Assembly: GCA_004134995.1 (NCBI GenBank)
Contig: REGP01000001.1
Coordinates: 186,001 to 250,000, forward strand
Direction of reading: 5' to 3'
From: Oxalobacteraceae bacterium CAVE-383
Lineage (GTDB): Bacteria; Pseudomonadota; Gammaproteobacteria; Burkholderiales; Burkholderiaceae_D
Length of the DNA stretch: 64,000 nt
Made by a program: the position numbers and the translations under genes. Under the pieces are notes generated by a model that did no database searches, was not told the DNA's origin, and saw only the letters and a program-made list of their open reading frames with translations. This document shows, one piece after another, positions 31,187 through 40,955 of this stretch. The first letter of the stretch is position 1. The number at the start of each line of letters is the position of its first letter.

Positions 31187-33184
31187 ATGTCGGGACAAGG
31201 GGATGGCGTGACAAAAAATGTATTGCTCGGTAAGCTTTTGACCTTACAGCAAGACGGTCAAAGTGCTATTAGCGGCCCCTCGAACTGGCTTCAGCCAATC
31301 ATTCTTGAAGTGCAGACCGGCCTACACGAAGTGGTAGATGAGCTTGAGCGTGTAGTAATCCCTGATGCAGAGCAGAGGCAAATGGGGCGATGGCATTTTT
31401 TTGTGGGATCGCCCGGTAACGGCAAATCTGCAGGTGCAGGTGCCTTGGCGCGACGTTTGGATGCACGAGGTGACACCATCCTTGATCATGCGACAAAGAA
31501 GAATCTTCGTGATTTATCTCCATCTGAAGTGCCTTATAGACTGGAGGTTTATAAGGAAGGGCAAAACTTCCCTTACTTGTATATCGCTCAAGATGCATCT
31601 GTATTACCAGACCCATATGATTCCGATGCAGATCCAGCTCTCGCTTTGGAAGAATTGTTAATTGAGGCCGCTCAGCGAGGTGTATCGGTTGTTGTTTGTA
31701 CGAACCGGGGAGTTATTGAACGTGCATTTTCTCGCGGGTATTTAGACCCAGAAAAAAATGGAGAGGGATGGTTTAAGGCTATTCGAATGGCCGTTGGAAC
31801 AGAGTCGCCAGGGTTGATCAACCTAGGGCCGCCACTTCGTAAGCGAGTGTTTGATGAAATCGATGTCGGGGTTACATCGCTTGATCAGCGCAGTATGGTA
31901 CTTGGGTCAGATATCCTTGACCGCCTTATTTTGACGGCAATTGAAGCTCCTGAGTGGGAAGCCTGCAATGGATGTGCTTCCAAAGGGATGTGTCCGTTTC
32001 GGGCGAATCGTGATTGGTTGGTCAATCCAGAGCTTCGTAAAAATGTACTCAGATTATTTCTCCATGCAGAACTCTACGATGGCCAAGTAATTGTTCTTCG
32101 AGAAGCCCTAGCTTTAATTTCACTTTTGCTAGCGGGGTGTCCTCATGATTACAATTCTGGTCCGTGTGATTGGGTGCATCAACGCCTTGATGCTGGAGAC
32201 ATATTTGCATTGGCAAGTCGGCGGCTATATATGGTCTTGTTCTCGTCGTATTCGCCATCAGGATTGGCAATAGATAGAGAGGATCGAGAGATACAAATCG
32301 ATGATCTGAAATCATTGTCCAAAGCAGGAGCCGGCACAAACGATCATACCAATCGATCTTTAAAATTTGTTGTTAGTGGGAGGCACGGCACATCCACTGA
32401 TGTCGGCGTTCAACGCCTGTTAGGAAGAGGACGGGTATTTTCCGCACTAGATCCATTTGCGGATGTCTTGCCCTCAGATTTCCTTGATCGTTGGAATGAA
32501 TCTTGGACTGAATTAGAAAGCGGGAAAGAGTGGCTTAGCAATATCGAACGAGCATGTTTTGCATGTTGGGATGATATGCAAAAAGCTGCAGCTGCTTCAT
32601 TAGATTCCTCGCCGACGGTATATCGGTGGCTTACTCGATGGATTACCTCATTTACACTACGTGCTGGTGCTCTCGTTGAAGGGATTACGACATTCGGAGA
32701 TGACCTTGATGAGCTGGCTAGCATCTTGAGCATCAGCGGTCCACCGAACGCGCAGCAAATGGTGCTTTTACAAAAAATAGAAACGACTTTAGCTCATAGC
32801 TTAAATCCCGCGAGTGAAGGCTTAATGTTGTCCCCGACGACAAGCTTACATGGGGATTGGGCGAAGCAAGCACTCAAACCCCAAGTGTCGACTGGCGGCG
32901 ATCGAGCGATCACAGCACATCTCACATTTGGTGATCCAAATGGGGTGAAGATTCCGATGAGCACTCGTGCCTTTATATGGCTTAAGCGAAAGGCAGAGCG
33001 GGCTATGGCATCTGAGACATTCCCAAATGAGTATTTAGAAACGGCGCGCGATGCAATGCTTCGGGTAGCTGTGACTTCTGCATATGACACAAAGGACGGT
33101 ATCGAAATAAAGGTAACGCGCGCGACCGGGTCCACTATACAAATAAAACGATCCCATGGAGGCATGTTCATCGATGTCATCTAA
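31187..33184 (+). CDS. DptF-like P-loop ATPase of a DndFGH-type restriction triad
   Basis: A 665-residue ATPase. Walker A GSPGNGKS is at residues 74-81, and a zinc-finger-like CNGC...CPF with cysteines near 260, 263 and 269 follows, a combination I associate with DptF/DndF. DptF proteins I know of are shorter (about 550-600), so this is a divergent or extended member. It begins an operon of three genes; the next start overlaps its end. An alternative GTG start at 31208 has a better ribosome site (aggggat). Family assignment rests on motif order and on the size pattern of the operon, not on a database search. Expected role is the ATP-dependent partner in restriction of unmarked DNA. Confidence 0.68.
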   Translation: MSGQGDGVTKNVLLGKLLTLQQDGQSAISGPSNWLQPIILEVQTGLHEVVDELERVVIPDAEQRQMGRWHFFVGSPGNGKSAGAGALARRLDARGDTILDHATKKNLRDLSPSEVPYRLEVYKEGQNFPYLYIAQDASVLPDPYDSDADPALALEELLIEAAQRGVSVVVCTNRGVIERAFSRGYLDPEKNGEGWFKAIRMAVGTESPGLINLGPPLRKRVFDEIDVGVTSLDQRSMVLGSDILDRLILTAIEAPEWEACNGCASKGMCPFRANRDWLVNPELRKNVLRLFLHAELYDGQVIVLREALALISLLLAGCPHDYNSGPCDWVHQRLDAGDIFALASRRLYMVLFSSYSPSGLAIDREDREIQIDDLKSLSKAGAGTNDHTNRSLKFVVSGRHGTSTDVGVQRLLGRGRVFSALDPFADVLPSDFLDRWNESWTELESGKEWLSNIERACFACWDDMQKAAAASLDSSPTVYRWLTRWITSFTLRAGALVEGITTFGDDLDELASILSISGPPNAQQMVLLQKIETTLAHSLNPASEGLMLSPTTSLHGDWAKQALKPQVSTGGDRAITAHLTFGDPNGVKIPMSTRAFIWLKRKAERAMASETFPNEYLETARDAMLRVAVTSAYDTKDGIEIKVTRATGSTIQIKRSHGGMFIDVI

Positions 33185-34745
33185 TCTAGAAACGCCAACA
33201 CTGGATCAAATTTTAGCTGACGCTGATAAGTCAGTATTTGAGCCGACCGTTCCGAATTTATTTAAGAGATCTGCATTTTTTATTAACACGGTTGGTATGC
33301 GAGAAGCTCCGGAACGCCTGGTACTCGAATTATTTCGTGAAATTTCGTTCGAGAATATGCGGCCCTTAACCGAAACAAAGGCCCGAGATCTAATGCCCCG
33401 TGAAGGACAGGTTTTAGAAGAGTTAGCTTTATTGCATATTGCCCGCGGCCGTGGGAAACGTAAAAGAGATAAACTCAATAATTCAACATATTTTGGTCCG
33501 CTATATCCAGAACTCGCTCGCAATGCTTGGCCGCGTAAACAGGCTGAACGGGTAGTTGCATACCAACTTATTGATCGCCCGCTTGCGCAATACATTTTGG
33601 ACAAGCGAGAAGATCCTAGTGCTTACGCTAGAGATATCGTTACTGCAATGACCGGGAAGCCACGATCAGCAGATCCACGTCCAGATGCTTTAAAGGAAGC
33701 ATTGAATCGCATCCAGATCGATCGCACAGAGGCCGGTCTCCTCGATGAATCGCAAGCAATAGAAAAACTGGCCGATCGATTTAGTGCGGCCAAAGGTTCA
33801 ATTCTTGATTGCGGATTTCCTGATCAGTTGGCTGAGCGGTTAGCCAAAGATTTTCAAAATTTGTGCAAATTAGAGGGACATGTCCCAAGGCTTCTTTGGA
33901 TTGATCTTTTAAAGTGTTTTCTTCGTATGGCGCTTCCGACATGGTTGCTCGCCCATATGCGGCTAACAGTAAGTCTTCGTGATTGGACGCTTACTGCACT
34001 CGGTGGAATCGTCACTGATGACGAAAAAATCCTTCATGAAATTAAAAACAGATGGCAAGGTATTTTTCACCCGACTCAAACCGGTTCGAATGAGATCTCC
34101 CTGCATATTGAACGATATGTTAAGGCTCGGATTGAGCTTAGTTTGCTGACATATTGGGTACGAGGCATTCTTGGGCCGCAGTCGATTGATGCTACGTTAA
34201 CGGTCCGTTCGACTGGCAAAGATAATTTATCGATTTCAGATTGGCTAACGCGGTGCCGACAAGCCGGCGAAAACATTGGCCTTAGTGGTGATGGGCAGAG
34301 TATACGAACTAAAGTTATTCCGATGGCACAAGCTTTTGGCGCTTGGTTGAATCCTTCTACAAAAGGCCAGGGGAAAAATATAGAAGAATTTCTTCGGATA
34401 CTTCTTCGTTTGCCCGATTCGGATGAGGATGATGGCTATCTGCTGACCGGCACAAAAAAAGGTGGGTTCCAGCGAGTCGTAGTTTTCCCAGGCCCCGCTG
34501 TGCTCAAGACAATGCTTTATTTGGTAGCTGCAGAAAAAATGCGCGGGGCTATAAAGACCAGAGGGAAGTTAGTTTTATCTGATCTTGAAAATCATTTTTC
34601 TAAATATGGTGTTGACTTTGCTTCAAGCGTGGGTGCTCGACCGCAATTGATTTCCGAACTGTCCCGGCTGGGATTTTTGAAGGGAAGTCCTGATGCGGGC
34701 GATAGTGCTGAACTAATTGTGCCAGATATAACTGAGTTTAAATAA
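33174..34745 (+). CDS. DptG-like middle subunit of the triad
   Basis: A 523-residue protein with no classical catalytic motif visible. It is mainly helical with many charged residues. Its identification as DptG-like comes from its place between a DptF-like ATPase and a DptH-like HerA/FtsK ATPase and from the translational coupling: the start at 33174 overlaps the upstream stop by 11 bases, with GGAGG at 33158-33162. An ATG at 33156 in the same frame is possible. It is a weak call if taken alone; a profile search against DptG would decide. Confidence 0.55.
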   Translation: MSSNLETPTLDQILADADKSVFEPTVPNLFKRSAFFINTVGMREAPERLVLELFREISFENMRPLTETKARDLMPREGQVLEELALLHIARGRGKRKRDKLNNSTYFGPLYPELARNAWPRKQAERVVAYQLIDRPLAQYILDKREDPSAYARDIVTAMTGKPRSADPRPDALKEALNRIQIDRTEAGLLDESQAIEKLADRFSAAKGSILDCGFPDQLAERLAKDFQNLCKLEGHVPRLLWIDLLKCFLRMALPTWLLAHMRLTVSLRDWTLTALGGIVTDDEKILHEIKNRWQGIFHPTQTGSNEISLHIERYVKARIELSLLTYWVRGILGPQSIDATLTVRSTGKDNLSISDWLTRCRQAGENIGLSGDGQSIRTKVIPMAQAFGAWLNPSTKGQGKNIEEFLRILLRLPDSDEDDGYLLTGTKKGGFQRVVVFPGPAVLKTMLYLVAAEKMRGAIKTRGKLVLSDLENHFSKYGVDFASSVGARPQLISELSRLGFLKGSPDAGDSAELIVPDITEFK

Positions 34746-34760
34746 TCTTGGATGTGATTG

Positions 34761-37700
34761 ATGACAAACGTGCTGATTGAGACTTTGGCTCGCCTGGTGC
34801 GACTGTATTTTGACGAACTGAAGTCGGGAGGGGTGGAGTGCCGGCTGGTCTTGCCTGCCTTGACCGAACGGATTGCGATTGGCCTTCAGGATGCTTTAGT
34901 TAAGGATGATCTTCCTTCGTACCTTGTGGTTCCGCGCTCTCAGGAAACGAGTAAGGCACTTCGTTGGATTAGGGCAGAGGGCGTTACGAGTGTACGCCAA
35001 GGCGATATGATCGTTATAGTCTGGCCAGGTGAAATGTCGAGGATTCAAGATTCAGTAATTGGTGCTGGTGGCGCGATGAGGAATTTCGCATTTAGCGATG
35101 AATGGCCATGGCTAGATACCAGTAATGAATACTTTCGTTTCGATGGCCCAGTTTTGTCGGAAATTTTGACCCGCTGGGGTGTGCGCGCTGAAAGCGTTGG
35201 TGCCTATTCCATGATTCTGGTTGCGGCTCTTGATACATGTCGCGACTCGTTGCTAAGAGGCGTCGTGTATCTAGATCAAATGATCGGTGCCTTTGACCCG
35301 CAGACCCCCACCTCAATCGATAATGACATCAAGCGGCTTTTATTTCACTTAGGGATTCCATTACCTAATCGTGTGGAATGGTCTGAAAAAGGATCTGCAA
35401 AAAAATTCTTTACTGAAACACGAGGTGTCATCAGAGAGATGTCATTGCGTGTCCGTGATACGGATGGAAAGCAAGAGCTGTTATTACGCATTCCTGACAT
35501 TGAACCAGATACAGAAATTTCCTCAAAGTTGGCAAAGTCATTTGAGAAAATTATTGATTCTTTTATGACGCGTGGGGATGATCGACAAGAAGGCCTTTTA
35601 GCGCTGCATGGATGTTGGGAAGATACTGAAGCGTGGAACGATTGGACTTTATCCCGGCTTCAGGCGCTGCTGGACGTAGCTCCTACGGAAGAGCATGTAA
35701 TTGTTACGTGTGATATTGAAGTAAGTAGCGGGGTGGTAGCGCAAGACGGAAAATCTGCTGTTCTCATTGAAGGTGGCTTTGTCAAATTTTCAGTGAATTA
35801 TGAAGGACTTGTTGTTGATTCAACTGATAATGAAATACGGATTTTTGATCGAGCTAGATTATTGTTTAGCGCAAATTGTATTGGGACAGGTGGCCAGATC
35901 CAAACAGAAATTCATCATGATCTGCTCTTCGGCCAAAGTATTACGGGGAAAAAGAAGAGCTTGAGAATAGTTGTTGCCCGGGGTAAAAATGAACTCGCAA
36001 CTGCCCGCGCTACAGTTATTCCATGCGGGCCTAATCAGCCACTTATCGCGATTCTAGAACCAGGTTTTAAATATTATTTTGGTAAACAGCCAATTCTTGG
36101 CGCGGATCCTAGTGATGAAATTGAAAAGATTGAAGTCGGTGAGCCGGTGCAAATTACTCTCACAGCTTGGGATGGATACGAAGATGGGGAAATTGATGTC
36201 GACGATGAGCCAATTTTTTTAGAAAAAAACTCGGAAAATCCGCGGATTTTTTTATTCCCTAAAGCCATTGATCCGGGCATGTCTGGTACTGGGCGTTCAA
36301 ATGTCAATATACGTATTTCTGGTTTGGAAATAGATATTGATATTGAAGCCAAGAATATTACCCGTGGCGAGTTTACGCTTGAGCGAGAGTTAATCGTCCA
36401 ACTTACTGCAATGTCACAAGCAACTGGACATCGTTCAGCGGTAAGCCGAATAGTGGGAATATTTTCGGGTGAGAAGACAGAGTCTTATCCCGGCTTAGGC
36501 GGCTTGGATGATTCCACAAGATCTCGCATAAGGTTTGCCAGATTTTTTGAGACGATTGCAAACGGTCGCCCAATTATCGCAAATTTGCTTCAGGAAAATG
36601 TGTTAGGCGCGGAGCCACTTGATAGCCCATTTGCGTTGTGTGACGGCGGCGCATTGCCCGCACCATTTCATGGCGCGACAATTGGTGCAGAAGTTGTAGC
36701 ATTAATAGATAGTTATGCCGTAGCTCGGAAAACGGTACTTGATATTGTTTGTGAGGGAGCTCGTACCGATTCGCCATGGCCATACTACGCACAGTTACCT
36801 ATTCTTATTGATACCAAGCGTCGTCGTTTGGAGGACGCTATTTTTGCGTACTTAAAAGCTTATTCAGAAATTCTTATTTATGTTCGTCAGAAATTAGTGG
36901 AGTTATCCTGGGCGGAACTGTTTCGCCTTACATGCGTAGATTGTATTGTCCACTGGGAAGACGGGGCGCGAGCTCGTAAAATAATTTTGATTGGTCCTTG
37001 GCATCCAATCGTTGTCTCAAAACGTTTTATGGTCCAGTCCGCGCTATTGACTAGCGCACGTCGCCATCTTGGGCTAAAAGGCGACGGAAAGGCTCATGTT
37101 TTGGCGTTGTTGTTGGATCAGGTAAATGCATTGAGATGGTTTTCATCACCCGCGTCAGATGGAACGACTTTTGAGAGCTATTACGTGACATCTACATCTG
37201 ATCCTGGGTGGTTGGTCGCCATGACACACGATACCGTTGGAGGCGCTGACTATCTGTCATTTACGACAGGCCTTAGGCGCCTTCACGGATTGGAAACCGG
37301 CATGATGCCATCATCCCGCGATCAAGTTGCTAAAGGCTATCTTCAAGATTTTTTTAATGCATATCCAACGCGACGAGCTATTTCCGTTATCGCCGACGAG
37401 TCTTATTCACCGGCTCGCCTTGTCGAATCTGCACAAGCGCTTTTGTATGATGGAGAGAGTACATCAATAGTTGGAAGGCAATTGCCAGGTGGGATTCACA
37501 TCGCGGTTGCGGGCGAACGCGATTTGGATGCTCAGGAATGGAGAGAGCCGCCAGTATGCCTATATGGCGTCACTGACGTTGCGACAACCAGTCTCCAGTT
37601 TACTGACATCCATCTAATTTCCCCAGGGCGTGCGAAATCGACGCGTGACTCAGGGGACAGGGTTTCGTTACCAAGGGGACGTGGATTGCTGGCGGCGTTT

Positions 37701-40316
37701 TCCAGTCCAATTAAACAGGTCGGTGCATGGGCTGATGGAGTATTAAATTCGCGAGCATTTGAACGTGATTCCCTCACAGATTCCAGCGATTCGCTTGGGG
37801 ATATTTTTACCCAAGTGTGCAGCAGGCTCGCCAGTCTACCTGGAGAGGAAAGAGTGATGAGTTGGCAGGCAGATTTGCCTCCGACTCTTGATCATCTTTG
37901 GACGGTAATACCTGGGAATCACGTTGATCCAGCAGTATTTGTAAGGTATGTCACTGATGCTACTAAACGTGGAGAGAGCACGGCTTTATGGGATTACAGC
38001 ATGAGCCTCACTGGGGCTCTTAATAGTTATTTTGTTTTATCTCGCATTCCGGAAAGTGTGTCACATGAATTGAACAAAAGTTCTGTCTTGGGAGGGAAAC
38101 CACTTGCTCCTGCTGTTTTGGGGGAATTGGGACGAGTAGGGATGGCGTTAGGCAGCGAGAGCCTACGTTCAGGGAGCAAGGCTTTAGGCGTGATTGGCGT
38201 CGTTGCAGCGGTTAGATTATTCTTGCCAATCAATGCCAATAGCGCACCAATACGAAACGGTCGTTGCCTTCGCGGTTTCCTTTTACCAGTTGATTCATTC
38301 AAAGAGATTTTAGGCGGTTCGTTAGACAGCAAAGAGCCGGGGCAACGTCAAAGGGCTGATTTGGTAGCAATACAACTTGGATTACTAGATGATGGGTATG
38401 TAGGCATTTCCTGTTGCGCGATTGAATGCAAATACAGTAGTAATCCATTTGGTGCGGAGCTGATTAACGCTGCTTTGCAGCAAGCGGGTGCAACCCTAAG
38501 GCGCATTCAGGAATTACTTGAAATATCCCAAATAAATTCTGGAATACCTGAACGACTAGCATTGCAGTCTCTCATCTCATTTGGCCTGCGCCTTTCACAG
38601 GAGCAATTGGATGGCGATACGGCCGCGCATGCTGCTGTTGAGGCGGAAATACTTCAACGGATACTTGACGGAAAAATCAAAATTATTTTGCCTCGGGCCG
38701 GCAAAATCGTTGTAATTACGGATTGCAATGTTTCATCGGCTTCATGGACTCATGGACAAGGTCTGGTTATTAAGGTTGGTCCCGGACACTGGCCGGGAAT
38801 ATCTGAATCCAAGGAATTGCAAAGTGTCCGAGACCGTTTGTCGCAGGAATTCAATCCGATATTTGATGAAGTTGAGAAAGTTTCAGGATGTACGGAACAG
38901 GGTACGAAAAAACCTGATGCAGCGGGAATCGAGGAGCCCAATACACATATTAAGCCCGACGATCTGCCTAGTTCTCCAAATAACCAAAATATCGAAAGTC
39001 AGGGCGAATCGAAAGCCGAAATCACGAGTGCCGATTCTAATGGTAAGAAAGCGATAGATAAGGGTTTGATAGCTCCGATAGGTCCGCTCCGCCCTATCCT
39101 TCTAGGAACTGCTAATGGGCCTAAGTTTTTTTATGATCCTCAGAACCGTGAGACACCGCTCGATAACTACAATGTGATGGTTACAGGTTCTTCTGGCAAA
39201 GGGAAGACCCAGCTAATAAAGACGATCGTGTCCCGTTTAAGAGAACAGGACCGTAACGTATTACTGCTTGATTTTAAAAATGATTTTGCTAGCGATGAGC
39301 ATTTTGTTAAGAAAGCACGACTTCATCCCCAGTACGTGACGTTTGATGGACTTCCCTTTAATCCCTTAATACCTGTTCCGTTACGTAGGCCTGGATCACC
39401 TAAAGAATACTTACCAATCTCGGAGCATATTAATGGCTTGGTTGACATTTTCAAGAAGACTTTTGGTTTAGGTGACCAGCAGGAAGTGGCAGTAAAAAAT
39501 GCAATACGAGATTGTTTTGAGGCAAAAGGAATCCAGCCTAGGGGAACGGTAGAAGTAAGCGTCGATCTAGACTATCCAGATTTTAATGATGTTGGCGAAA
39601 GACTTCTTGAAACCAATCCAAATGCCTATAATCGTTTAGACCCATTGTTTGACCTTGGAATTTTTCCACCGAGTTCTCGTTTGACCCGATTTGATTCTAT
39701 GTTGGACGATTCTGTGGTCGTGGATCTCAGTCAGATACAAAGCGATAGAATCAAAAATGCGGTTGCAAAAATTCTTGTGATGTCTGCACATCGTTATTAC
39801 AACGCAAGAGAGCATTCTGGTCACTTACGCCAATTTTTTGCCTTTGATGAAGCCCATCGAGTACTGGATTCGGAATTTCTTTTACAGTTTGTGCGGGAAT
39901 GTCGGGCCTATGGGGTTGGTGTTTTACTTTCTTCGCAATACCCTACAGATTTTCCTGCTGATGTATCAGCTTCTTTGAATACGAAGATATTGCATGGAAA
40001 TGGCGCTGATCGTGATCGTGTTCGAGATATCACGAAGTTGATAGGGGGGGCGCTTCCTGATGACCAAATTGTACAGTTATCACTGTTTCAAGCTATCGTT
40101 TCCAATCCACAATATCTTCCGGCGGTTGTTAAGACTATTGGTTATCCAACGATGCTTGTGTTTGATGCTATTAGAGAGTTGGAAGGCATTTCGAGGTCTG
40201 AATTGTTGGTTGAGGGGATTGATGCCGCTAGATTAAATATTGATTATCTAATTTCGACTTTGTTAGAGATGGGAATGATCGTCGAAATATCGGGGCTACT
40301 TCACGTGCAGAATTAA
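34761..40316 (+). CDS. DptH-like giant HerA/FtsK ATPase with embedded PD-(D/E)XK-like motif
   Basis: An 1851-residue protein. The C-terminal HerA/FtsK-type motor has Walker A GSSGKGKT at 1476-1483 and Walker B FDEAH at 1695-1699, followed by LSSQYPTDFP, typical of HerA-like DNA translocases and of DptH. Before it, a charged, probably disordered linker (about 1370-1435) separates a large N-terminal region of about 1200 residues without recognised domain. At D1200 ... E1222-C-K1224 (ADLVAIQ ... AIECKYSS) there is a pattern typical of PD-(D/E)XK nucleases, which would make it motor plus nuclease. The ATG at 34761 is chosen over the adjacent in-frame TTG. The gene lies 15 bases after the DptG-like stop. 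Confidence 0.7.
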   Translation: MTNVLIETLARLVRLYFDELKSGGVECRLVLPALTERIAIGLQDALVKDDLPSYLVVPRSQETSKALRWIRAEGVTSVRQGDMIVIVWPGEMSRIQDSVIGAGGAMRNFAFSDEWPWLDTSNEYFRFDGPVLSEILTRWGVRAESVGAYSMILVAALDTCRDSLLRGVVYLDQMIGAFDPQTPTSIDNDIKRLLFHLGIPLPNRVEWSEKGSAKKFFTETRGVIREMSLRVRDTDGKQELLLRIPDIEPDTEISSKLAKSFEKIIDSFMTRGDDRQEGLLALHGCWEDTEAWNDWTLSRLQALLDVAPTEEHVIVTCDIEVSSGVVAQDGKSAVLIEGGFVKFSVNYEGLVVDSTDNEIRIFDRARLLFSANCIGTGGQIQTEIHHDLLFGQSITGKKKSLRIVVARGKNELATARATVIPCGPNQPLIAILEPGFKYYFGKQPILGADPSDEIEKIEVGEPVQITLTAWDGYEDGEIDVDDEPIFLEKNSENPRIFLFPKAIDPGMSGTGRSNVNIRISGLEIDIDIEAKNITRGEFTLERELIVQLTAMSQATGHRSAVSRIVGIFSGEKTESYPGLGGLDDSTRSRIRFARFFETIANGRPIIANLLQENVLGAEPLDSPFALCDGGALPAPFHGATIGAEVVALIDSYAVARKTVLDIVCEGARTDSPWPYYAQLPILIDTKRRRLEDAIFAYLKAYSEILIYVRQKLVELSWAELFRLTCVDCIVHWEDGARARKIILIGPWHPIVVSKRFMVQSALLTSARRHLGLKGDGKAHVLALLLDQVNALRWFSSPASDGTTFESYYVTSTSDPGWLVAMTHDTVGGADYLSFTTGLRRLHGLETGMMPSSRDQVAKGYLQDFFNAYPTRRAISVIADESYSPARLVESAQALLYDGESTSIVGRQLPGGIHIAVAGERDLDAQEWREPPVCLYGVTDVATTSLQFTDIHLISPGRAKSTRDSGDRVSLPRGRGLLAAFSSPIKQVGAWADGVLNSRAFERDSLTDSSDSLGDIFTQVCSRLASLPGEERVMSWQADLPPTLDHLWTVIPGNHVDPAVFVRYVTDATKRGESTALWDYSMSLTGALNSYFVLSRIPESVSHELNKSSVLGGKPLAPAVLGELGRVGMALGSESLRSGSKALGVIGVVAAVRLFLPINANSAPIRNGRCLRGFLLPVDSFKEILGGSLDSKEPGQRQRADLVAIQLGLLDDGYVGISCCAIECKYSSNPFGAELINAALQQAGATLRRIQELLEISQINSGIPERLALQSLISFGLRLSQEQLDGDTAAHAAVEAEILQRILDGKIKIILPRAGKIVVITDCNVSSASWTHGQGLVIKVGPGHWPGISESKELQSVRDRLSQEFNPIFDEVEKVSGCTEQGTKKPDAAGIEEPNTHIKPDDLPSSPNNQNIESQGESKAEITSADSNGKKAIDKGLIAPIGPLRPILLGTANGPKFFYDPQNRETPLDNYNVMVTGSSGKGKTQLIKTIVSRLREQDRNVLLLDFKNDFASDEHFVKKARLHPQYVTFDGLPFNPLIPVPLRRPGSPKEYLPISEHINGLVDIFKKTFGLGDQQEVAVKNAIRDCFEAKGIQPRGTVEVSVDLDYPDFNDVGERLLETNPNAYNRLDPLFDLGIFPPSSRLTRFDSMLDDSVVVDLSQIQSDRIKNAVAKILVMSAHRYYNAREHSGHLRQFFAFDEAHRVLDSEFLLQFVRECRAYGVGVLLSSQYPTDFPADVSASLNTKILHGNGADRDRVRDITKLIGGALPDDQIVQLSLFQAIVSNPQYLPAVVKTIGYPTMLVFDAIRELEGISRSELLVEGIDAARLNIDYLISTLLEMGMIVEISGLLHVQN

Positions 40317-40486
40317 TCAATTTTTATTGCTTCCCGCTGTTGCTCATTAGAAGTAAGAAGAATTTCCCATAGAACTACTGGCGAAAGATAGCAGCCTTTT
40401 TCTCTCGCATTCTGAAATGCCTTTGTTGTAATAGCATCTTGGATGTTGCGCTCCCAAAAAATAGATGCGCTGGAGGCAAGTATTAT
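40313..40486 (-). pseudogene. Decayed gene fragment on the minus strand
   Basis: An open stretch of 57 codons ending with TAA that shares bases with the DptH-like stop. It has no start codon and is cut off upstream by TGA. The conceptual peptide (ASSASIFWERNIQDA, then KGCYLSPVVLWEILLTS) has a gene-like composition and resembles the beginning of a small PIN-like or unknown protein. The surrounding 237 bases between the DptH-like gene and vsr hold no other gene. It may be the remains of a former component; chance is not excluded. Confidence 0.35.
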
Positions 40487-40553
40487 TCATTATTCTAATT
40501 TTAAATATTTATAACGCCATTTATAAATTATTTATCAACGCACTTATACAAAA

Positions 40554-40955
40554 ATGGAAGTTGATCAAGCTAAACGTAGCATCATCATGTCTAGTATTAA
40601 AGCAAAGAATACGAAGCCTGAGTTGGCTGTGAGGCGTATCGCATTTGCTCTCGGATATAGATATCGATTACATCGCAACGATTTGCCGGGAAAGCCAGAC
40701 ATTGTATTTCCACGTTTGCGCAAGATCATTTTGGTGCACGGTTGTTTTTGGCATCAACATCGATGTCAAGGAGGGCGGCTTCCTTCTTCAAATATAGAAT
40801 ATTGGATACCAAAACTCAAAAAAAATTTGGAGCGGGATAAAAATACGATAAAGATGCTCAAAAGACTGGGATGGAAATGTTTGGTGATTTGGGAATGTCA
40901 GCTTGAAAAGCCCGCACAGGTTAGGTCTCGAATCCAAAGATTCCTTGCCACGTAG
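40554..40955 (+). CDS. vsr: Very short patch repair endonuclease Vsr
   Basis: A 133-residue Vsr that nicks 5' of the T in T:G mismatches formed by deamination of 5-methylcytosine. The residues match E. coli Vsr with an offset of two: catalytic D49 (LPGKPDIVF), H62 and C64, H67, H69 and C71 in the VHGCFWHQHRC block, and C115 (WECQ) completing the zinc site. Vsr genes travel with cytosine-C5 methyltransferases, so this one belongs functionally with the methyltransferase at 29662-31002, although the DptFGH-like operon lies between them. Ribosome site weak; AT-rich. Confidence 0.93.
   Translation: MEVDQAKRSIIMSSIKAKNTKPELAVRRIAFALGYRYRLHRNDLPGKPDIVFPRLRKIILVHGCFWHQHRCQGGRLPSSNIEYWIPKLKKNLERDKNTIKMLKRLGWKCLVIWECQLEKPAQVRSRIQRFLAT

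Noticed and set aside
31187-40316. BREX, DISARM or classical type I restriction system
   Set aside because: No PglZ, BrxL, DrmB-like helicase, HsdR or HsdS features; the ATPase-unknown-HerA order fits DptFGH better.
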